A stretch of 64,000 bases of DNA from Candidatus Phosphoribacter baldrii (GCA_016704565.1 JADIZV010000001.1:1178001-1242000), one strand, 5' to 3'. Positions 33,275 through 42,114 are shown, numbered from the stretch's first letter. Translations and numbers: made by a program. Notes: generated by a model not told the origin, from the letters alone.

Positions 33275-35232
33275 CGGGACCCAACCCCGGGGTCGGGCTG
33301 GACCGGCCGCATCACGACGGCTCGGCGCTCTACGTCTCGACCGAGACCCCGCGCTTGGGCGACCGAGTCACCGTCTGGTTGCGAGTCCCGGCCGGGGCGA
33401 CCCGCCCTGGGGAGGCGCCGTATGCCGCGGCATACGTGCGCCTGTTGCACGACGGGGAGCCGCGCTTCGTCGCCGCAGTGCGCGATGTCGAGCGTTCCAG
33501 CGAGCGCGAGACGTGGTGGCGCGCCGAGCTGGAGTGTCGCAACCGGGTGACGTCCTACCGGTGGCTGCTGTCCGGTGGTCCGGTCGGTTGGCTTTGGGTG
33601 AACGGCGCCGGTGTGCACTATCGCGACGTGCCCGACGGAGCCAATTTCCGCATTGTTGCGGCCGATTCGCCGCTCCCGGAGTGGCATCTCGACGCGGTCG
33701 TCTATCAGATCTTCCCGGACCGGTTCGCCCGCTCGGCCGCCGCTGACCAGCGACCGACCCCCGGCTGGGCGGTCCCGGCGGCCTGGACCGACCCGGTCGA
33801 GATCGGATCACCCTCCGCGGGGAGTCGGCAGTTCTTCGGCGGCGACCTCGACGGCATCACCGAACATCTGGACCACATCGCGGCCCTGGGCTTCGATGTC
33901 GTCTACCTCACGCCGTTCTTCCCCGGCCGCTCCAACCACCGTTACGACGCCCACACCTTCGACGAGGTCGACCCCGTGCTCGGCGGTGACGAGGCGCTGC
34001 GGCGGCTCACCGACGCGGCGCACGCACGCGGCATACGGGTCCTTGGGGACTTCACCAGCAACCACACGGGAGTCACCCACGAGTGGTTCGTCGCCGCCCG
34101 CGCGGACGAGCAGGCGCCCGAGCGTGCCTTCTACTTCTTCGACGCGGACGGCCGGTATGCCGCGTGGCTGGATGTCCCCACGCTGCCCAAGCTCGATCAC
34201 GGCAGCCCGGAGCTGCGTCGGCGGCTGTTCGATGACCCCCGCGGGGTGGTCAAGCGGTGGCTTGGCCCCGACGGTGGTCTGGATGGCTGGCGGATCGACG
34301 TGGCGAACATGACCGGCCGGCACCGGGGCGACGACCTCTACCACGAGGTGGCGCGCGAGCTGCGGGCGGCGAGCGTGGCCGCCAACCCGCAGGCGCTCAT
34401 CGTCGCCGAGCACTGTCACGACACCTCGACCGACCTCACCGGTGACGGTTGGCACGGGGTGATGAACTATGCCGGCTTCACCCGACCGGTGTGGACCTGG
34501 CTCACGTCGGCGGACAACCCCGATGCGCCGTCGGACTTCCTCGGCCAGCCGGTGCGGGTGCCGAGATTGCCGGGCGAGCTGGTCGCCGACGCGATGCTCG
34601 ACTTCACCTCACGGATCCCGTGGTCCTCGCTGGTGCGCTCGTTCACCCTGCTCGGCTCGCATGACACGTCGCGGATCCGCACGCTCGTCGGCGGCGATCC
34701 GGCGCTGGTGCAGGTTGCGGCCGGGCTGCTGTTCACCATGCCCGGCACGCCGATGGTCACCTACGGCGACGAGGTCGGGATGCCTGGCCGGTTCGGTGAG
34801 GACGGTCGCCGCCCGATGCCCTGGCCCGCCGGGGACGGCACCCACGGTGACGGGTGGGACGAGGGGTTGCTCGCGGCATACGGGGAGCTCGTGGCCCTGC
34901 GACGCGGGTCGGTCGCCTTGCGCCGGGGTGGCCTGCGCTGGGTGTATGCCGCCGCCGATGCGTTGGTCTACCTGCGTGAGGCGCAGGGCGAGGCGGCCCT
35001 GGTCCACGTGGCGCGACGGGGGCACGGCCCGGTGTCGATCGACGTGTCGGACCTGCCCGGAATTGCCGACAGCCGTGTTGTCAAGGGTGGCGGAGGCGCG
35101 CTGGAAGCGTTTACACTCAGGCTGACAGCGGCTGGGCCGACCGTGGGGATTCGCATCTGGCAGACACCGAAGTCGGGTGCCCGGCACAATGGCCAGTCGG
35201 CGGGGGCCGAGGACCAGGGAGGGCGGGGCTGA
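33271..35232 (+). CDS. GH13 alpha-glucan hydrolase (neopullulanase/cyclomaltodextrinase-like)
   Basis: 653 residues. An N-terminal beta domain (~20-125, CBM34-like) precedes the barrel: VVYQIFPDRFARS near 143, DFTSNHTG near 262, nucleophile Asp in GWRIDVANMT near 343, acid Glu in LIVAEHC near 378, third Asp in LLGSHDTSR near 465. The N-domain and MalE/F/G neighbours point to intracellular cleavage of imported maltodextrins or cyclodextrins. No signal peptide is seen. A 16-bp palindrome made of two motif copies (GTATGCCGCGGCATAC) lies at 33420-33435. Confidence 0.9.
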   Translation: MTGPNPGVGLDRPHHDGSALYVSTETPRLGDRVTVWLRVPAGATRPGEAPYAAAYVRLLHDGEPRFVAAVRDVERSSERETWWRAELECRNRVTSYRWLLSGGPVGWLWVNGAGVHYRDVPDGANFRIVAADSPLPEWHLDAVVYQIFPDRFARSAAADQRPTPGWAVPAAWTDPVEIGSPSAGSRQFFGGDLDGITEHLDHIAALGFDVVYLTPFFPGRSNHRYDAHTFDEVDPVLGGDEALRRLTDAAHARGIRVLGDFTSNHTGVTHEWFVAARADEQAPERAFYFFDADGRYAAWLDVPTLPKLDHGSPELRRRLFDDPRGVVKRWLGPDGGLDGWRIDVANMTGRHRGDDLYHEVARELRAASVAANPQALIVAEHCHDTSTDLTGDGWHGVMNYAGFTRPVWTWLTSADNPDAPSDFLGQPVRVPRLPGELVADAMLDFTSRIPWSSLVRSFTLLGSHDTSRIRTLVGGDPALVQVAAGLLFTMPGTPMVTYGDEVGMPGRFGEDGRRPMPWPAGDGTHGDGWDEGLLAAYGELVALRRGSVALRRGGLRWVYAAADALVYLREAQGEAALVHVARRGHGPVSIDVSDLPGIADSRVVKGGGGALEAFTLRLTAAGPTVGIRIWQTPKSGARHNGQSAGAEDQGGRG

Positions 35233-36320
35233 TGGTGCGTGCACGGCAACGGGACATCGCCCAGGCGGCGGGGGTGTCCGAGGCGACCGTGAGCCGGGTG
35301 CTCAACGACCATCCCGGGGTCTCCGAGGCGACCCGCCAGTCGGTGCTGATCGCTTTGGACGTGCTCGGCTTCGAACGGCCGACCTACCTGAGACGCAAGA
35401 GTGCCGGGCTGGTCGGGCTGATCCTTCCCGAGCTGACCAACCCGATCTTCCCGGCCTTCGCTCAGCTCATCGAGACGGCGCTGGCCCGTCGTGGTTACAC
35501 CCCCATCCTGTGCACCCAGACCGCCGGTGGGATCCACGAGGACGACTACGTCCAGTCGCTGCTCGACCACGGGGTCGCCGGCATCATCAATATCTCCGGG
35601 CTGCACGCCGACTCCGACGCCAAACCCGACCGCTACTTCCGGCTGCGTGAGCTCGGTATGCCGCTCGTCCTGGTGAACGGGTCCGTGGACAAGCTCGACG
35701 TCCCGACCGTCGTCAACGACGATGTGGCGGCGGTTGAGCTAGCCGTCACGCATCTGGCCGAGCTCGGCCACGAGCGGATCGGGCTCGCTGCCGGTCCGGA
35801 CCGGTTCGTGCCGGTCATCCGCAAGGTGTGGGGCTTCCGCGGGGCGATGGCACGGCATACGTCCCTCAGCCGGGCCGAGATCGACTCGCTCATCGTCCAC
35901 GAGCTGTTCACGGTCGACGGCGGCGCTGCTGCTGCGGCGAGGTTGCTCGACCGCGGGGCCACGGCCATCGCGGCCGCTTCCGACCTCATGGCGCTGGGCG
36001 CCGTGCGGGCGGTCCGCGCGCGTGGGCTGCGGGTGCCCGAAGACATCTCGGTGGTCGGGTATGACGACTCGCCGCTCATCGCGTTCACCGACCCGCCGTT
36101 GACGACGATCCGGCAGAACGTCACCGCGATGAGCGAGACCGCCGTCAACGCTCTCGTGGAAGTGATCGGCGGATCCACTGCTCGCGCTAAGGAATTCGTG
36201 TTCCGTCCGGAGTTGGTGGTGCGCGGCTCGACGGCGGCGTGCGTCGTCCAGCAGCGGGCACGGCATACGCCGCGTCCGGCCCGGCTGCGGGCGGCGAGCA
36301 CTCGACGCGAGCGGTCCTGA
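35232..36320 (+). CDS. LacI-family regulator of the maltodextrin locus
   Basis: 362 residues. HTH at residues 7-30 (DIAQAAGVSEATVSRVLNDH), then the hinge and a periplasmic-binding-protein-like core (GLVGLILPELTNPIFPAF, VVGYDDSPLIAFTDPPLTTIRQ). Its ATG overlaps the GH13 stop, so it is co-expressed with the pathway it probably controls. The palindromes at 29206-29229 are the likely target. The last ~25 residues are basic and variable. Confidence 0.9.
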   Translation: MVRARQRDIAQAAGVSEATVSRVLNDHPGVSEATRQSVLIALDVLGFERPTYLRRKSAGLVGLILPELTNPIFPAFAQLIETALARRGYTPILCTQTAGGIHEDDYVQSLLDHGVAGIINISGLHADSDAKPDRYFRLRELGMPLVLVNGSVDKLDVPTVVNDDVAAVELAVTHLAELGHERIGLAAGPDRFVPVIRKVWGFRGAMARHTSLSRAEIDSLIVHELFTVDGGAAAAARLLDRGATAIAAASDLMALGAVRAVRARGLRVPEDISVVGYDDSPLIAFTDPPLTTIRQNVTAMSETAVNALVEVIGGSTARAKEFVFRPELVVRGSTAACVVQQRARHTPRPARLRAASTRRERS

Positions 36321-36367
36321 CCGGAAGTCGCGCCACGCTAACGGTGGCGCAGGGGGCCGTGGCCGGT

Positions 36368-36373
36368 TACGGT
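36368..36373 (+). promoter_or_regulatory. -10 element of a leaderless CBS-protein promoter
   Basis: TACGGT lies 6 bases before ATG 36380. Confidence 0.45.
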
Positions 36374-36379
36374 CCGGTT

Positions 36380-36808
36380 ATGAAGATCTCCGACGTGCTG
36401 CGTAACAAAGGGACCGAGGTTGCGACGATTCGGCCCGATGAGAGCGTGACCCGCCTGATCGAGGTCCTCGCCGACCGGGGTGTCGGCGCACTCGTCGTGT
36501 CGCCGGACGGTACTGCCGTGGTGGGCATCGTCAGCGAACGCGACGTGGTCCGCCACCTGCACCGGACGGGCGCTGCGGTGCTCAACGGGCCGGTCAGCGC
36601 GATTATGACCTCCGACGTGACGACGTGCAGCGCCGATGACGAGGTCGAGTCGCTCGCTCGGACGATGACCCAGCGGCGGATCCGACACGTGCCGGTCCTG
36701 GCCGACGGCCGGCTCGAGGCCATCGTCAGCATCGGTGACGTCGTCAAGCACCGGATCGACGCGCTGCAGTCCGAGCGGGACCAGCTGGTGGAGTACATCC
36801 AGCAGTAG
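36380..36808 (+). CDS. Protein with two CBS domains
   Basis: 142 residues made almost entirely of a CBS pair (about 8-65 and 74-130): VGALVVSPDGTAVVGIVSERDVVRHL and RRIRHVPVLADGRLEAIVSIGDVVKHR. Such stand-alone Bateman modules bind adenosyl ligands such as AMP or SAM and regulate partners. The target is unknown. Confidence 0.88.
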   Translation: MKISDVLRNKGTEVATIRPDESVTRLIEVLADRGVGALVVSPDGTAVVGIVSERDVVRHLHRTGAAVLNGPVSAIMTSDVTTCSADDEVESLARTMTQRRIRHVPVLADGRLEAIVSIGDVVKHRIDALQSERDQLVEYIQQ

Positions 36809-36940
36809 GCCCAGCGTCCAGCGGACCGGCACCATCCGCCCGACAGGTGGCCAGTGCCACCCTGTCACCGATGTCCGCGCCGACGCGTCGCTCAGGGCTG
36901 TCGACACGCCGATCATGCGAGCCGGGCCCGGTTGCTCGCC

Positions 36941-36946
36941 TACCGT
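36941..36946 (+). promoter_or_regulatory. -10 element of a leaderless kinase promoter
   Basis: TACCGT lies 7 bases before ATG 36954. Confidence 0.45.
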
Positions 36947-36953
36947 TGTCCCC

Positions 36954-38813
36954 ATGACGGCCGAGACCGAGGCGCTGTCCGAGCGCCTGGGCCCCTACCG
37001 CCTGATCCAACGGATCGGCGAAGGGGGGATGGGCGTTGTCCATCTGGCCCTCGATCCGCACGGCCGGGCCGTCGCCGTCAAGGTCCTCCGGCCGCATGTG
37101 GCCCACGATCCGGAGGCCCGCGCGCGCCTGGAACGTGAGGTCGCGACCCTGGCCCGGATCCGCCATCCGCGCGTTGCGCCGGTCATCGACTGTGATCTGG
37201 CCGGGACGCGGCCCTATGTCGTCACTCGCTATATCGCCGGGGACGTGCTCGATGACCTGGTGGACAACCACGGGCCGCTGGCGCCCACCGACCTGCTGCG
37301 GTTGGCGCGTGGCCTGCACGGTGCCCTGGAGGCGATCCACGCCGTCGGCGTCGTCCACCGCGACCTCAAACCGGGCAATGTGTTGCTCGACGACGACGGC
37401 GAGCCGGTCGTCATCGACTTCGGCATCGCCCATGTCGCCGAGGATCCGCGGTTGACGGCGACGGGCCTGGTCATGGGGACTCCGGGTTACCTTTCGCCCG
37501 AGGTCATCGAGGGAGCCGCAGTCACCCCGGCGACCGACTGGTGGGGTTGGGCAGCGACCCTGGCCTTCGCTGCAACCGGGCGCCCACCTTTTGGGCGAGG
37601 GTCGATGAACATCGTGCTCACCCGGGTCCGGGCCGGCAACAGTGACCTCGATGGCGTCGACCCCCGCTTGGAGCCGTTGCTGGCAGCCGCCCTGTCGCCC
37701 CGGCCCGAGGAACGCCCGCCCGCCGAGATCGTCATGGCCGCCTTGGAGCGTTATGCCGCAGGCGGATTCGCGACCGACGTCCTGCCCGTCCACCCGGGTG
37801 GGAGTCAGCTGCGCGCCAGACAGGGGGGTGCGCGGCATACGGCGGTCCTGCCGATGGAACCACCCACCGGGGCGCCCTACGCGGTGGCGCCGCCTGCCGG
37901 ATATGCCGCACCGCCGGCCCCCTCGCCTGCCGCGCGCGTCCCCCACCCCGGCCCGTATGCCGTGCCGCTCCCCTCGGGGTATGCCGCGCTGCCTGCCCCC
38001 TCGCCTGCTGCGCCGTGGCCGACAGCCCCAGCGTGGCGCGCACCCGCGGAGTTGGCGGGGGCGCCGGTCGGCCCTGGTATCGCCGCTGGCGGGCGGCTCG
38101 TCGGCGGCGAGGTCGGTGAGGTCGACGAGGGTGGCGAAGGGGACGAGGGGGACGAACTCGATGAGGGTGGCCGCGAGGGCGAGCGGTTCCCGGGCGCGGG
38201 CGCCCCGGATCCCCGGATAGGTCGGCCGGACCGCACCGGGACGCTGCTCGTCGCCGCGTTGTTCGTCATCGCGCTCGCGGCGGCGGCGCCGGTGGTGGCG
38301 CTCTTGATCGTCGCGGGGTGGTCGGTGTTGGCCAGGACTGCCGACCGGTCGATGACGGCGATGGTGCTGCGACGCTTCGAGCATGGGTGGCGGCGCAGCG
38401 ATGTGCCGGTGACCGTGGCGCTCGGGCCGTGGCATCTGCTGACTGGAGCTCTCGCGGCGGCTGTCGGCTTGGTCCTGCCGGTCCTCGTGGGGGTAGCGGG
38501 GGTGTTCTGTGTGGCGTTGGCGATGTCGGCAGTCACGGCGAGCTCGCCCAACCCGGATCAGCCAGTGGCCCTAGCCGGGGGGATGGCGCTGGGACTGCTG
38601 ATGGCGTGGTGGGGGCCGGGTGGTGCATCGCTTCGTCGGGGATCCCGGTCGTTGGTGCGTGGGGTCGTGCGACCTGGGCTGGTGACGAGCGTCGTCGGCG
38701 CGGTGCTCGTCGTCGGCGGTCTGGTCGCCCTCGTGTGGTCCGTGCTGCACGGCGGGCACCCGGCGTGGGGACCGATGTCCGCGCCGCCGGGCTTCTTCTC
38801 GGCCTGGCGCTGA
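36954..38813 (+). CDS. Membrane Ser/Thr protein kinase with multi-pass C terminus
   Basis: 619 residues. Kinase domain ~13-265: glycine loop RIGEGGMGVVHLA, VAVKVL (Lys), HRDLKPGNVLL, DFGIAHV, GTPGYLSPE. A ~140-residue Pro/Ala and acidic linker follows (~290-420, with EVGEVDEGGEGDEGDELDEG). Residues ~430-610 hold about five hydrophobic helices, unlike the single helix plus PASTA domains of PknB. There is no extracellular sensor domain; the membrane part itself may sense. Function unknown. Confidence 0.87.
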   Translation: MTAETEALSERLGPYRLIQRIGEGGMGVVHLALDPHGRAVAVKVLRPHVAHDPEARARLEREVATLARIRHPRVAPVIDCDLAGTRPYVVTRYIAGDVLDDLVDNHGPLAPTDLLRLARGLHGALEAIHAVGVVHRDLKPGNVLLDDDGEPVVIDFGIAHVAEDPRLTATGLVMGTPGYLSPEVIEGAAVTPATDWWGWAATLAFAATGRPPFGRGSMNIVLTRVRAGNSDLDGVDPRLEPLLAAALSPRPEERPPAEIVMAALERYAAGGFATDVLPVHPGGSQLRARQGGARHTAVLPMEPPTGAPYAVAPPAGYAAPPAPSPAARVPHPGPYAVPLPSGYAALPAPSPAAPWPTAPAWRAPAELAGAPVGPGIAAGGRLVGGEVGEVDEGGEGDEGDELDEGGREGERFPGAGAPDPRIGRPDRTGTLLVAALFVIALAAAAPVVALLIVAGWSVLARTADRSMTAMVLRRFEHGWRRSDVPVTVALGPWHLLTGALAAAVGLVLPVLVGVAGVFCVALAMSAVTASSPNPDQPVALAGGMALGLLMAWWGPGGASLRRGSRSLVRGVVRPGLVTSVVGAVLVVGGLVALVWSVLHGGHPAWGPMSAPPGFFSAWR

Positions 38814-38841
38814 CGGCGCCTCAGGTCGCGTCGCCAGAGGG

Positions 38842-38933
38842 ACGGCATATCGGCGGGTGTGCCTCGCGGGGGGCGGCATACTGGCGGGTGTGCCTCGCGG
38901 AGGGCGGCATACTGGCGGGCGTGCCTCGCGGAT
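38842..38933 (+). repeat. 31-bp unit in three tandem copies carrying a promoter-like element and start codon
   Basis: Three copies with exact 31-base spacing, each holding GGCATAC (GGCATAT in the first), then GGCGGG and GTGCCTCGCGG. The GTGs fall at 38859, 38890 and 38921. Because 31 is not a multiple of 3 only the last is in frame with the LysE gene. CATACT lies 7 bases before the last two GTGs, like a leaderless -10. Confidence 0.85.
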
Positions 38934-39583
38934 CGCTCCTGCTTGCCTTCCTCGCGACGGCGGCGGTGATCGTCGCCATCCCGGGTCCTAGCCTGCTGTT
39001 CACCATCGGGAGGGCGCTCACCGTCGGGCGACGCGCTGCGCTGCTGACCGTGGTCGGCAACGCTCTCGGACTGCTCGTGCAGAGCCTGTTGGTCGCGGTC
39101 GGGTTGGGGGCCGTGCTGGCGGCGTCAGCGGCGGCGTACACGATCGTCAAGCTGGCGGGGGCGGCATACCTGGTCTATCTGGGGGTTCAGGCGATCCGGC
39201 ACCGGGGCGAGCTGGCCGGGGCGCTGCTGGCGGCGCGTTCGGGAGGCGGTGAGCCGGTGGCCGCGCAGGGTGTGGATCGCAGCAGCCTCCTGCAGGGGCT
39301 GACCGTCGGGCTGACCAACCCGAAGACGCTGGTGTTCCTGTCGTCGCTGTTGCCGCAGTTCGTCGACCCGGCGAATGCGCCGCAGCCGCAGATCCTTGCG
39401 CTCGGCGCGGTGTTCGCGGCGATGGCGCTCGCCGGTGACTCGGTGTGGGCGCTGGCGGCAGGGCGGGCGCGGGACTGGTTCGCGCGCAGCCCACGGCGGC
39501 TGGCTCGCCTTGGGGTGGGCGGCGGGGCGTTGATGATCGGGCTCGGTGTGTCGGTCGCGGTGGCGGGACGCCCGACCTCGTGA
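38921..39583 (+). CDS. LysE-family amino acid exporter
   Basis: 220 residues with six hydrophobic helices. The family motif appears as IVAIPGPSLLFTIGRALTVGRRAAL at the N terminus and GLTVGLTNPKTLVFLSSLLPQFV near 130. RhtB/LysE proteins export amino acids or derivatives; substrate unknown. GTG 38921 is in the third copy of the 31-bp repeat. Confidence 0.85.
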   Translation: MPRGSLLLAFLATAAVIVAIPGPSLLFTIGRALTVGRRAALLTVVGNALGLLVQSLLVAVGLGAVLAASAAAYTIVKLAGAAYLVYLGVQAIRHRGELAGALLAARSGGGEPVAAQGVDRSSLLQGLTVGLTNPKTLVFLSSLLPQFVDPANAPQPQILALGAVFAAMALAGDSVWALAAGRARDWFARSPRRLARLGVGGGALMIGLGVSVAVAGRPTS

Positions 39584-39629
39584 GAGGTTGAGCGGTTGGG
39601 TCTGTCGTGGGCGGCGGGCGTGGGGGCGG

Positions 39630-40007
39630 TCAGTCGTGGCGGTGCTCGACAAGCCCGACGAGGTTGCCCTCGCTGTCCCGGATGAACGCCTGCCACTCCT
39701 GAGCGCCGGCCGGACCGAGCGTGTCGTCGGCATGGGTGAAGATGACGTGCGGCTCGGACTCGATGTGGATTCCCTTGTGCCGCAAGCGTTTCACGGCGGC
39801 GTCGATGTCGGTCACGCTCAGGTAGACGAGTGCTGACGGAGCGGCGCGGTCGAGCAGGAGCCGAACGCCGTCGAGGTCGAAGAACACCAGGCCGGGCGGG
39901 TCGAAACTCGCCGTGGGAGGCGCGCCGAGCAGATCGGAGTAGAACGCGGACGCGCGGCCGAGATCGTCGGCATGCTGAGCCACCTGGACGAGTCGCATGG
40001 GGACCAT
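39630..40007 (-). CDS. VOC (glyoxalase/bleomycin-resistance-like) protein
   Basis: 125 residues. A single paired beta-alpha-beta unit: VAQHADDLGRASAFYSDLLG at the start and FIRDSEGNLVGLVEH at the end, with candidate metal residues His and Glu. Substrate unknown. Starts at 40007 and 39998 (MVPM) are both possible; no ribosome site decides. Confidence 0.8.
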   Translation of the reverse strand: MVPMRLVQVAQHADDLGRASAFYSDLLGAPPTASFDPPGLVFFDLDGVRLLLDRAAPSALVYLSVTDIDAAVKRLRHKGIHIESEPHVIFTHADDTLGPAGAQEWQAFIRDSEGNLVGLVEHRHD

Positions 40008-40139
40008 GGTGCGTCGGGCGATGGTGACGGGCAAGGGGTGGTGGGCGGACGGCATACGAGGAAGAGGGAGGTGGACACCGCGGGCCGGTAGGCTTTCCGG
40101 GGCCTCGCCGCAGACCATCCGGTATGCCGCGAGCCTCCC

Positions 40140-40212
40140 GCCGGCGTGGCGCAATTGGCAGCGCACCTGTCTTGTAAACAGGGGGTTAGGGGTTCAAGTC
40201 CCCTCGTCGGCT
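40140..40212 (+). tRNA. tRNA-Thr, anticodon TGT
   Basis: 73 bases fold as a cloverleaf: acceptor GCCGGCG with CGTCGGC (one G-T pair), D arm GCGC-AATTGGCA-GCGC, anticodon stem CCTGT/ACAGG with loop CTTGTAA (anticodon TGT, reads ACA), T arm GGGGTTCAAGTCCCC. CCA is not encoded. A lower-GC accessory region begins right after it. Confidence 0.93.
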
Positions 40213-40272
40213 CTCATCGATGAGGCGCTGATTGTGCTCTGGACTGCGACAAACGCCGGGCGTGGGGTCGAG

Positions 40273-40448
40273 CGTCGCCCATTTTGCCTTCAGGGGCCAC
40301 GGCTTATGACGGCGCGGTTGACGGCGCCGCTGCTGCTGTTGCAACAGCAGTGTGGGCGCCGTCATGGGAGCCGTCATGGTGCGCGGCTGTCCCATCGGTC
40401 GCGGCTTGGTGAGCTGCACCAACCCCGGGCCCGAGTATGCCGCGCCCG
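40273..40448. repeat. ~175-bp repeat with nested hairpins, copy 1
   Basis: Roughly 80% identical to 42953-43127, same orientation, offset about 2680 bases. It contains outer arms 40306-40328 and 40355-40377 and an inner perfect palindrome CTGCTGTTGCAACAGCAG at 40333-40350. It begins about 60 bases after the tRNA. The gap 40213-40522 holds nothing else I recognise. Confidence 0.8.
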
Positions 40449-40522
40449 CGGTCGCTGCACCTTCCCGGTGATCGGGGGTGATGGGCGGTTGCGAGCTTGG
40501 CGGACGGCGACGTGACGATCCA

Positions 40523-41041
40523 CTAGTCAGCGAACTGGCTCCGAAGGATCGCCTCCATCTGCGGACTAACCCAGCCTTTCGCTGTTCCGGCGGGCGTCTG
40601 GCGGGGCGTCTCGTCTGGCTGTGTGGCAGTCAGGAAGGCATCCCACGAGTTGGCTAGCTTGACGAGGGCGCCAGGTTCGTCGAAGTGAAGCTCGTGGTCG
40701 TTGAACCAGATGGTCCCGGCGTCTTCGAGCCTGAGGGAAACGCATATCGGGTTCCCGCCGGCCGAGTCGGCGACCGGTAGGAACCCAAGCTCGACGAGAG
40801 GAACGAGCCGGGCGCAAGTGCCCACCAAGTCGTAGGCATCATCACGCGAAACGCCCAGAATGTGGTTCACACCAACATCCGGGAAGTCCGGCAAGAGGGC
40901 AGACCTGACCCACCCTCCGTTGGCTTGCGTGAGCAGATAGTCGCGGTACTCGCGGGGAAGCGAGAATCCGAGATCGGCCTCCGCGCGTTCGACGTCGGGC
41001 AGGGTCGCCGGTGGGCTGGGCTCGATGAGCTCGATGTTCAT
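40523..41041 (-). CDS. SMI1/KNR4 (SUKH) immunity protein, copy 1
   Basis: 172 residues. Opens IELIEPSPPATLPDVERAE, then SLPREYRDYLLTQANGGW near 36, the SUKH core, and HELHFDEPGALVKLANSWDAFL near 132-153. SUKH proteins neutralise nuclease toxins of polymorphic-toxin systems. The ATG overlaps the stop of the decayed toxin frame (ATGA), and GAAGGGGAAG lies upstream. GC content is visibly lower than in neighbours. The gene appears intact although its toxin is broken. Confidence 0.85.
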   Translation of the reverse strand: MNIELIEPSPPATLPDVERAEADLGFSLPREYRDYLLTQANGGWVRSALLPDFPDVGVNHILGVSRDDAYDLVGTCARLVPLVELGFLPVADSAGGNPICVSLRLEDAGTIWFNDHELHFDEPGALVKLANSWDAFLTATQPDETPRQTPAGTAKGWVSPQMEAILRSQFAD

Positions 41042-41397
41042 TGGGGCTTCCCCTTCAGCGCTGCGGCTCCGCCGGTGTCTTTGACCGCGTCGTGCAGGTC
41101 TTTCGGTAAGAGCAGCATGGTGTTGGCGTCCTCCACGTGGTGCAGTCAAAAGCCAGTAGGAGTCTGCGGCATAGCAGGCAAGTTGGCGATCTTGGTGAGT
41201 TCCTCGTTGGTTGGACACTCGTCAGTCCCGTAGAACCCTGTCAGACCCTTCACCTCTACACTCACTTGGGCGTAGGCCTTGAAGTCGGGGAATCCCTCGG
41301 TGGTGAACCGGACACCGTTGGGGTACTTGGCGGCCAGGTCCGCGGTCCGCGTCGAGGGCGTGTCCAGGTCACTCTGGAGGAGGGCGTCGGCGGCCAC
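41038..41397 (-). pseudogene. WHH/LHH-type nuclease toxin C-terminal domain, stop-interrupted
   Basis: The frame reads RTADLAAKYPNGVRFTTEGF, continues to LPAMPQTPTGF, hits a TGA at 41146-41148, then resumes in the same frame as LHHVEDANTMLLLPKDLHDA and DTGGAAALK until it overlaps the immunity start. HHVED, LLPKDLH and TGG are the HNH/EndoVII WHH-family core. The stop falls just before the catalytic His-His, so no active toxin is expected. The usual Trp is Leu. Confidence 0.75.
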
Positions 41398-41426
41398 GTG
41401 GCCGGGGTGGCGTCGGTCGGCGGCTT

Positions 41427-41511
41427 CATGTTGGCGTCGCGGACGTCGGTTCCCCGTGAAGTCGGCACCGGTGAGGTTGGCGCGCCGGAGGCAGGCATCA
41501 TGCAGGTCGGC
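41427..41511 (-). pseudogene. Pentapeptide-repeat remnant
   Basis: One frame reads ADLHD-ACLRR-ANLTG-ADFTG (41452-41511); after a one-base shift GTDVRDANM continues it to 41427. These are A(D/N)LXX repeats. The rest of the gene is not recognisable. It lies between immunity gene 2 and toxin remnant 1. Confidence 0.55.
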
Positions 41512-41598
41512 TCGCGGGCGCCACGGGCGTGTCCCGCCGGACCCTGCTCGACATCGCCACCGGACGCAGCGCCGTGGCCCGACGCCCCGTTCGCGGCC

Positions 41599-42114
41599 TC
41601 AGGAGGGCCGCTGGTTCCTGAGCAGGTCTTCAAGGCCGGGGGAAACCATTACGGAGATGACCCGGGCGTCACTTGGAAGTTCAGGGGTATAGGGCCGGGC
41701 AGCGTCCACGAAGTCGTCCCAGGAGTCGGAGAGCTTGACGAAGGCGTCCGGGTCGTCGAAGTGGAGTTCGTGGTCGTTGAACCACACGGTGCCCGGGTCT
41801 TGGTGCCGCATGGAGATGCAGACGGGGTTGCCGCCGGCGGACAGACCCGCGGGTAGGAAACCGAGGCCCACCAGGGGCGCGAGGTAGCCACAGAACCGGA
41901 CTAGGTCGTGGGTGTCGTCACGTCCTACGCCGAAGATGTTGTTGACCGACACGTCGGCGAAGCCGGGAAGGCCGGCGCTCTCGATCTGGCCGCCGTTGGC
42001 GTGGTTGAGCAGGTAGGCGCGGTACTGCTGCGGCAGCCGCACACCGAGGGTGGCCTCGGCCGCCTGGACCGCCTGCTGGCCGGCAGGTTGGGTGGGCTCC
42101 AGGTAACGGATCAC
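41599..42114 (-). CDS. SMI1/KNR4 (SUKH) immunity protein, copy 2
   Basis: 171 residues from GTG 42114, with AGGAGGG 8 bases upstream. LPQQYRAYLLNHANGGQIES, VGRDDTHDLVRFCGYLAPLV and WFNDHELHFDDPDAFVKLSD parallel copy 1 along its length, so the two are paralogues. The start overlaps the end of toxin remnant 2 (GTGA). The C terminus differs (SPGLEDLLRNQRPS). It looks intact. Confidence 0.85.
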   Translation of the reverse strand: MIRYLEPTQPAGQQAVQAAEATLGVRLPQQYRAYLLNHANGGQIESAGLPGFADVSVNNIFGVGRDDTHDLVRFCGYLAPLVGLGFLPAGLSAGGNPVCISMRHQDPGTVWFNDHELHFDDPDAFVKLSDSWDDFVDAARPYTPELPSDARVISVMVSPGLEDLLRNQRPS

